Assembly: GCF_006442545.2 (NCBI RefSeq)
Contig: NZ_CP083952.1
Coordinates: forward strand, 4,999,501-5,063,500
Length of the DNA: 64,000 nucleotides
Direction: 5' to 3'
Origin: Mesorhizobium sp. B2-1-8
GTDB taxonomy: Bacteria > Pseudomonadota > Alphaproteobacteria > Rhizobiales > Rhizobiaceae
Part shown: positions 63,365-64,000 of the stretch, one piece after another
How the letters are laid out: every line of letters starts with the position of its first letter
How positions within the stretch are numbered: the first letter of the stretch is position 1
Translations under genes and position numbers: made by a program
The notes under the pieces: generated by a model
What the model was told of the DNA's origin: nothing
Database searches by the model: none
Seen by the model: only the letters and a program-made list of their open reading frames with translations

Positions 63365-63456
63365 GCCAGCAACCGTGCCGGCGGCGAACCTCACCTTGTA
63401 ATGTCGAGCATTCGTCACCACACTACGACCAAGGGACTGCTGTCTATCAAGAGAAT

Positions 63457-63636
63457 ATGATGTCTCGTTCGAGCGATGATACGGTGGACCCAGAATTCGG
63501 TCTGGCTATGGATCGGGAGATCACTTCTCTCCTATCTGCGATTGAGCAGGAAAGGATACCGGACCGGCTGACCAAACTGGCGATGGAGTTGCAAAACGCG
63601 CTGGTCGAGAGACGTAAACGTCACGTGAAGAACTGA
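63457..63636 (+). CDS. nepR: NepR-family anti-sigma factor
   Basis: 59 residues from tandem ATGs at 63457/63460. The core EITSLLSAIE and QERIPDRLTKLAMELQNALV has the NepR pattern of two helices around a P-x-R turn. NepR binds and silences the EcfG sigma factor and is released by phosphorylated PhyR. It ends at 63636, one base before the stop codon of the convergent sigma gene. The insertion sequence ends about 90 bp upstream, so its native promoter may have been displaced. Shorter than typical gene-calling cutoffs. Confidence 0.75.
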   Translation: MMSRSSDDTVDPEFGLAMDREITSLLSAIEQERIPDRLTKLAMELQNALVERRKRHVKN

Positions 63637-64000
63637 CTATCTGCGGCTGTCACCGTCGATATCGAGCTGACCGTCCGACAGATGGTTTCGCCTTTCCACC
63701 AATGTCTGCAGCGAACTCTCCCCAAGCAATTCGAGAACGTTGGCCCGGGCACGGTTTAGCCGACTTTTGACCGTCCCCACCGCGCAGCCACATATCTCGG
63801 CCGTTTCCTCATAGCTCACCCCTAGAACACCGATCAGCATCAGAACCTCGCGTTGGTGTTCGGGTAGCTTTTGAATCGCGCGGTGAACTTCCTTGCCCTG
63901 AACGCTCCATTCCTGGGTGGCTTCCGAAGTCGGTTTGGAAGATGCACAGTCGAGCAGGCCTGGCGCTTCCCGGGCAGCGATCTTTATCCGGGTGTAGTAG
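63637..64000 (-). CDS. ecfG: EcfG-type ECF sigma factor, C-terminal part
   Basis: About 121 residues of the C-terminus; the N-terminus with most of region 2 lies beyond the right edge. Region 4 reads LPEHQREVLMLIGVLGVSYE then ETAEICGCAVGTVKSRLNRA, with the helix-turn-helix of EcfG/RpoE2. It should recognise the GGAAC-N16-CGTT promoters found across this window. Convergent with nepR. There may be further ecfG copies elsewhere in the genome. Confidence 0.88.
   Translation of the reverse strand, partial: YYTRIKIAAREAPGLLDCASSKPTSEATQEWSVQGKEVHRAIQKLPEHQREVLMLIGVLGVSYEETAEICGCAVGTVKSRLNRARANVLELLGESSLQTLVERRNHLSDGQLDIDGDSRR

Noticed and set aside
1..64000. CRISPR array or prophage
   Set aside because: No regularly spaced repeats and no phage structural, integrase or lysis genes were seen.

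Overview
The window looks like chromosome from a rhizobial alphaproteobacterium (Hyphomicrobiales), most likely Mesorhizobium or a close relative. The evidence is high-GC coding, a rhizobial bet operon, a Rhizobium-type AnsA asparaginase, DUF982 and CsbD genes, and the NepR/EcfG general stress response (GSR) genes at the right edge. The genus is inferred from gene content only.

1-24 kb is ordinary metabolism. It holds a partial GMC oxidoreductase with a divergent LysR regulator, a HerA-like ATPase, a two-subunit methylmalonyl-CoA mutase, an AbrB-like protein, a Gre factor, a Tat-exported repeat protein, asparaginase and a thiolase. The operon betI-betC-(threonine dehydratase)-betA-betB has a palindromic operator upstream. 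A mannose-1-phosphate guanylyltransferase/AGE-epimerase fusion and a phosphomannomutase flank a LysR/NmrA pair.

24.4-38.5 kb begins at a tRNA-Pro(CGG) gene. It is loosely packed with small stress and envelope genes: YflT-like, DUF4142, DUF982, DUF892 ferritin-like, CsbD, small membrane proteins and an FdhF/YdeP molybdoenzyme. Much of it is decaying: an NRAMP/PRC-barrel operon with several frameshifts, a microprotein gene with an internal TGA, a frameshifted lipoprotein gene, an IS256 remnant and a degenerate duplicate.

38.5-43.3 kb is a signalling locus. A CheB-CheR-PAS-HWE kinase and a single-domain receiver lie divergent to a NepR-like small protein and a protein made of a receiver plus an ECF sigma region-2-like domain. 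The last has the reverse domain order to PhyR. A sequence matching the EcfG consensus GGAAC-N16-CGTT precedes the NepR-like gene.

43.5-61.7 kb is a mostly co-directional, often start/stop-overlapping cluster. It encodes three nucleotide-sugar SDR enzymes, a B12-type radical SAM protein, four CgeB-like and two GT4 glycosyltransferases, inositol-phosphate synthase, a phosphatase, a nucleotidyltransferase, two methyltransferases, a circularly permuted GH39-like protein and a GNAT protein. I recognise no flippase, polymerase or exporter. EcfG-like promoters precede the first gene and the inositol synthase gene, so a stress-induced glycan or glycoside is a reasonable hypothesis.

61.8-63.4 kb is an IS5-type insertion sequence directly upstream of nepR. 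A convergent partial ecfG-type sigma gene runs off the right edge. GSR-type promoter motifs recur from 25 to 61 kb and suggest that much of the right half is one stress regulon.
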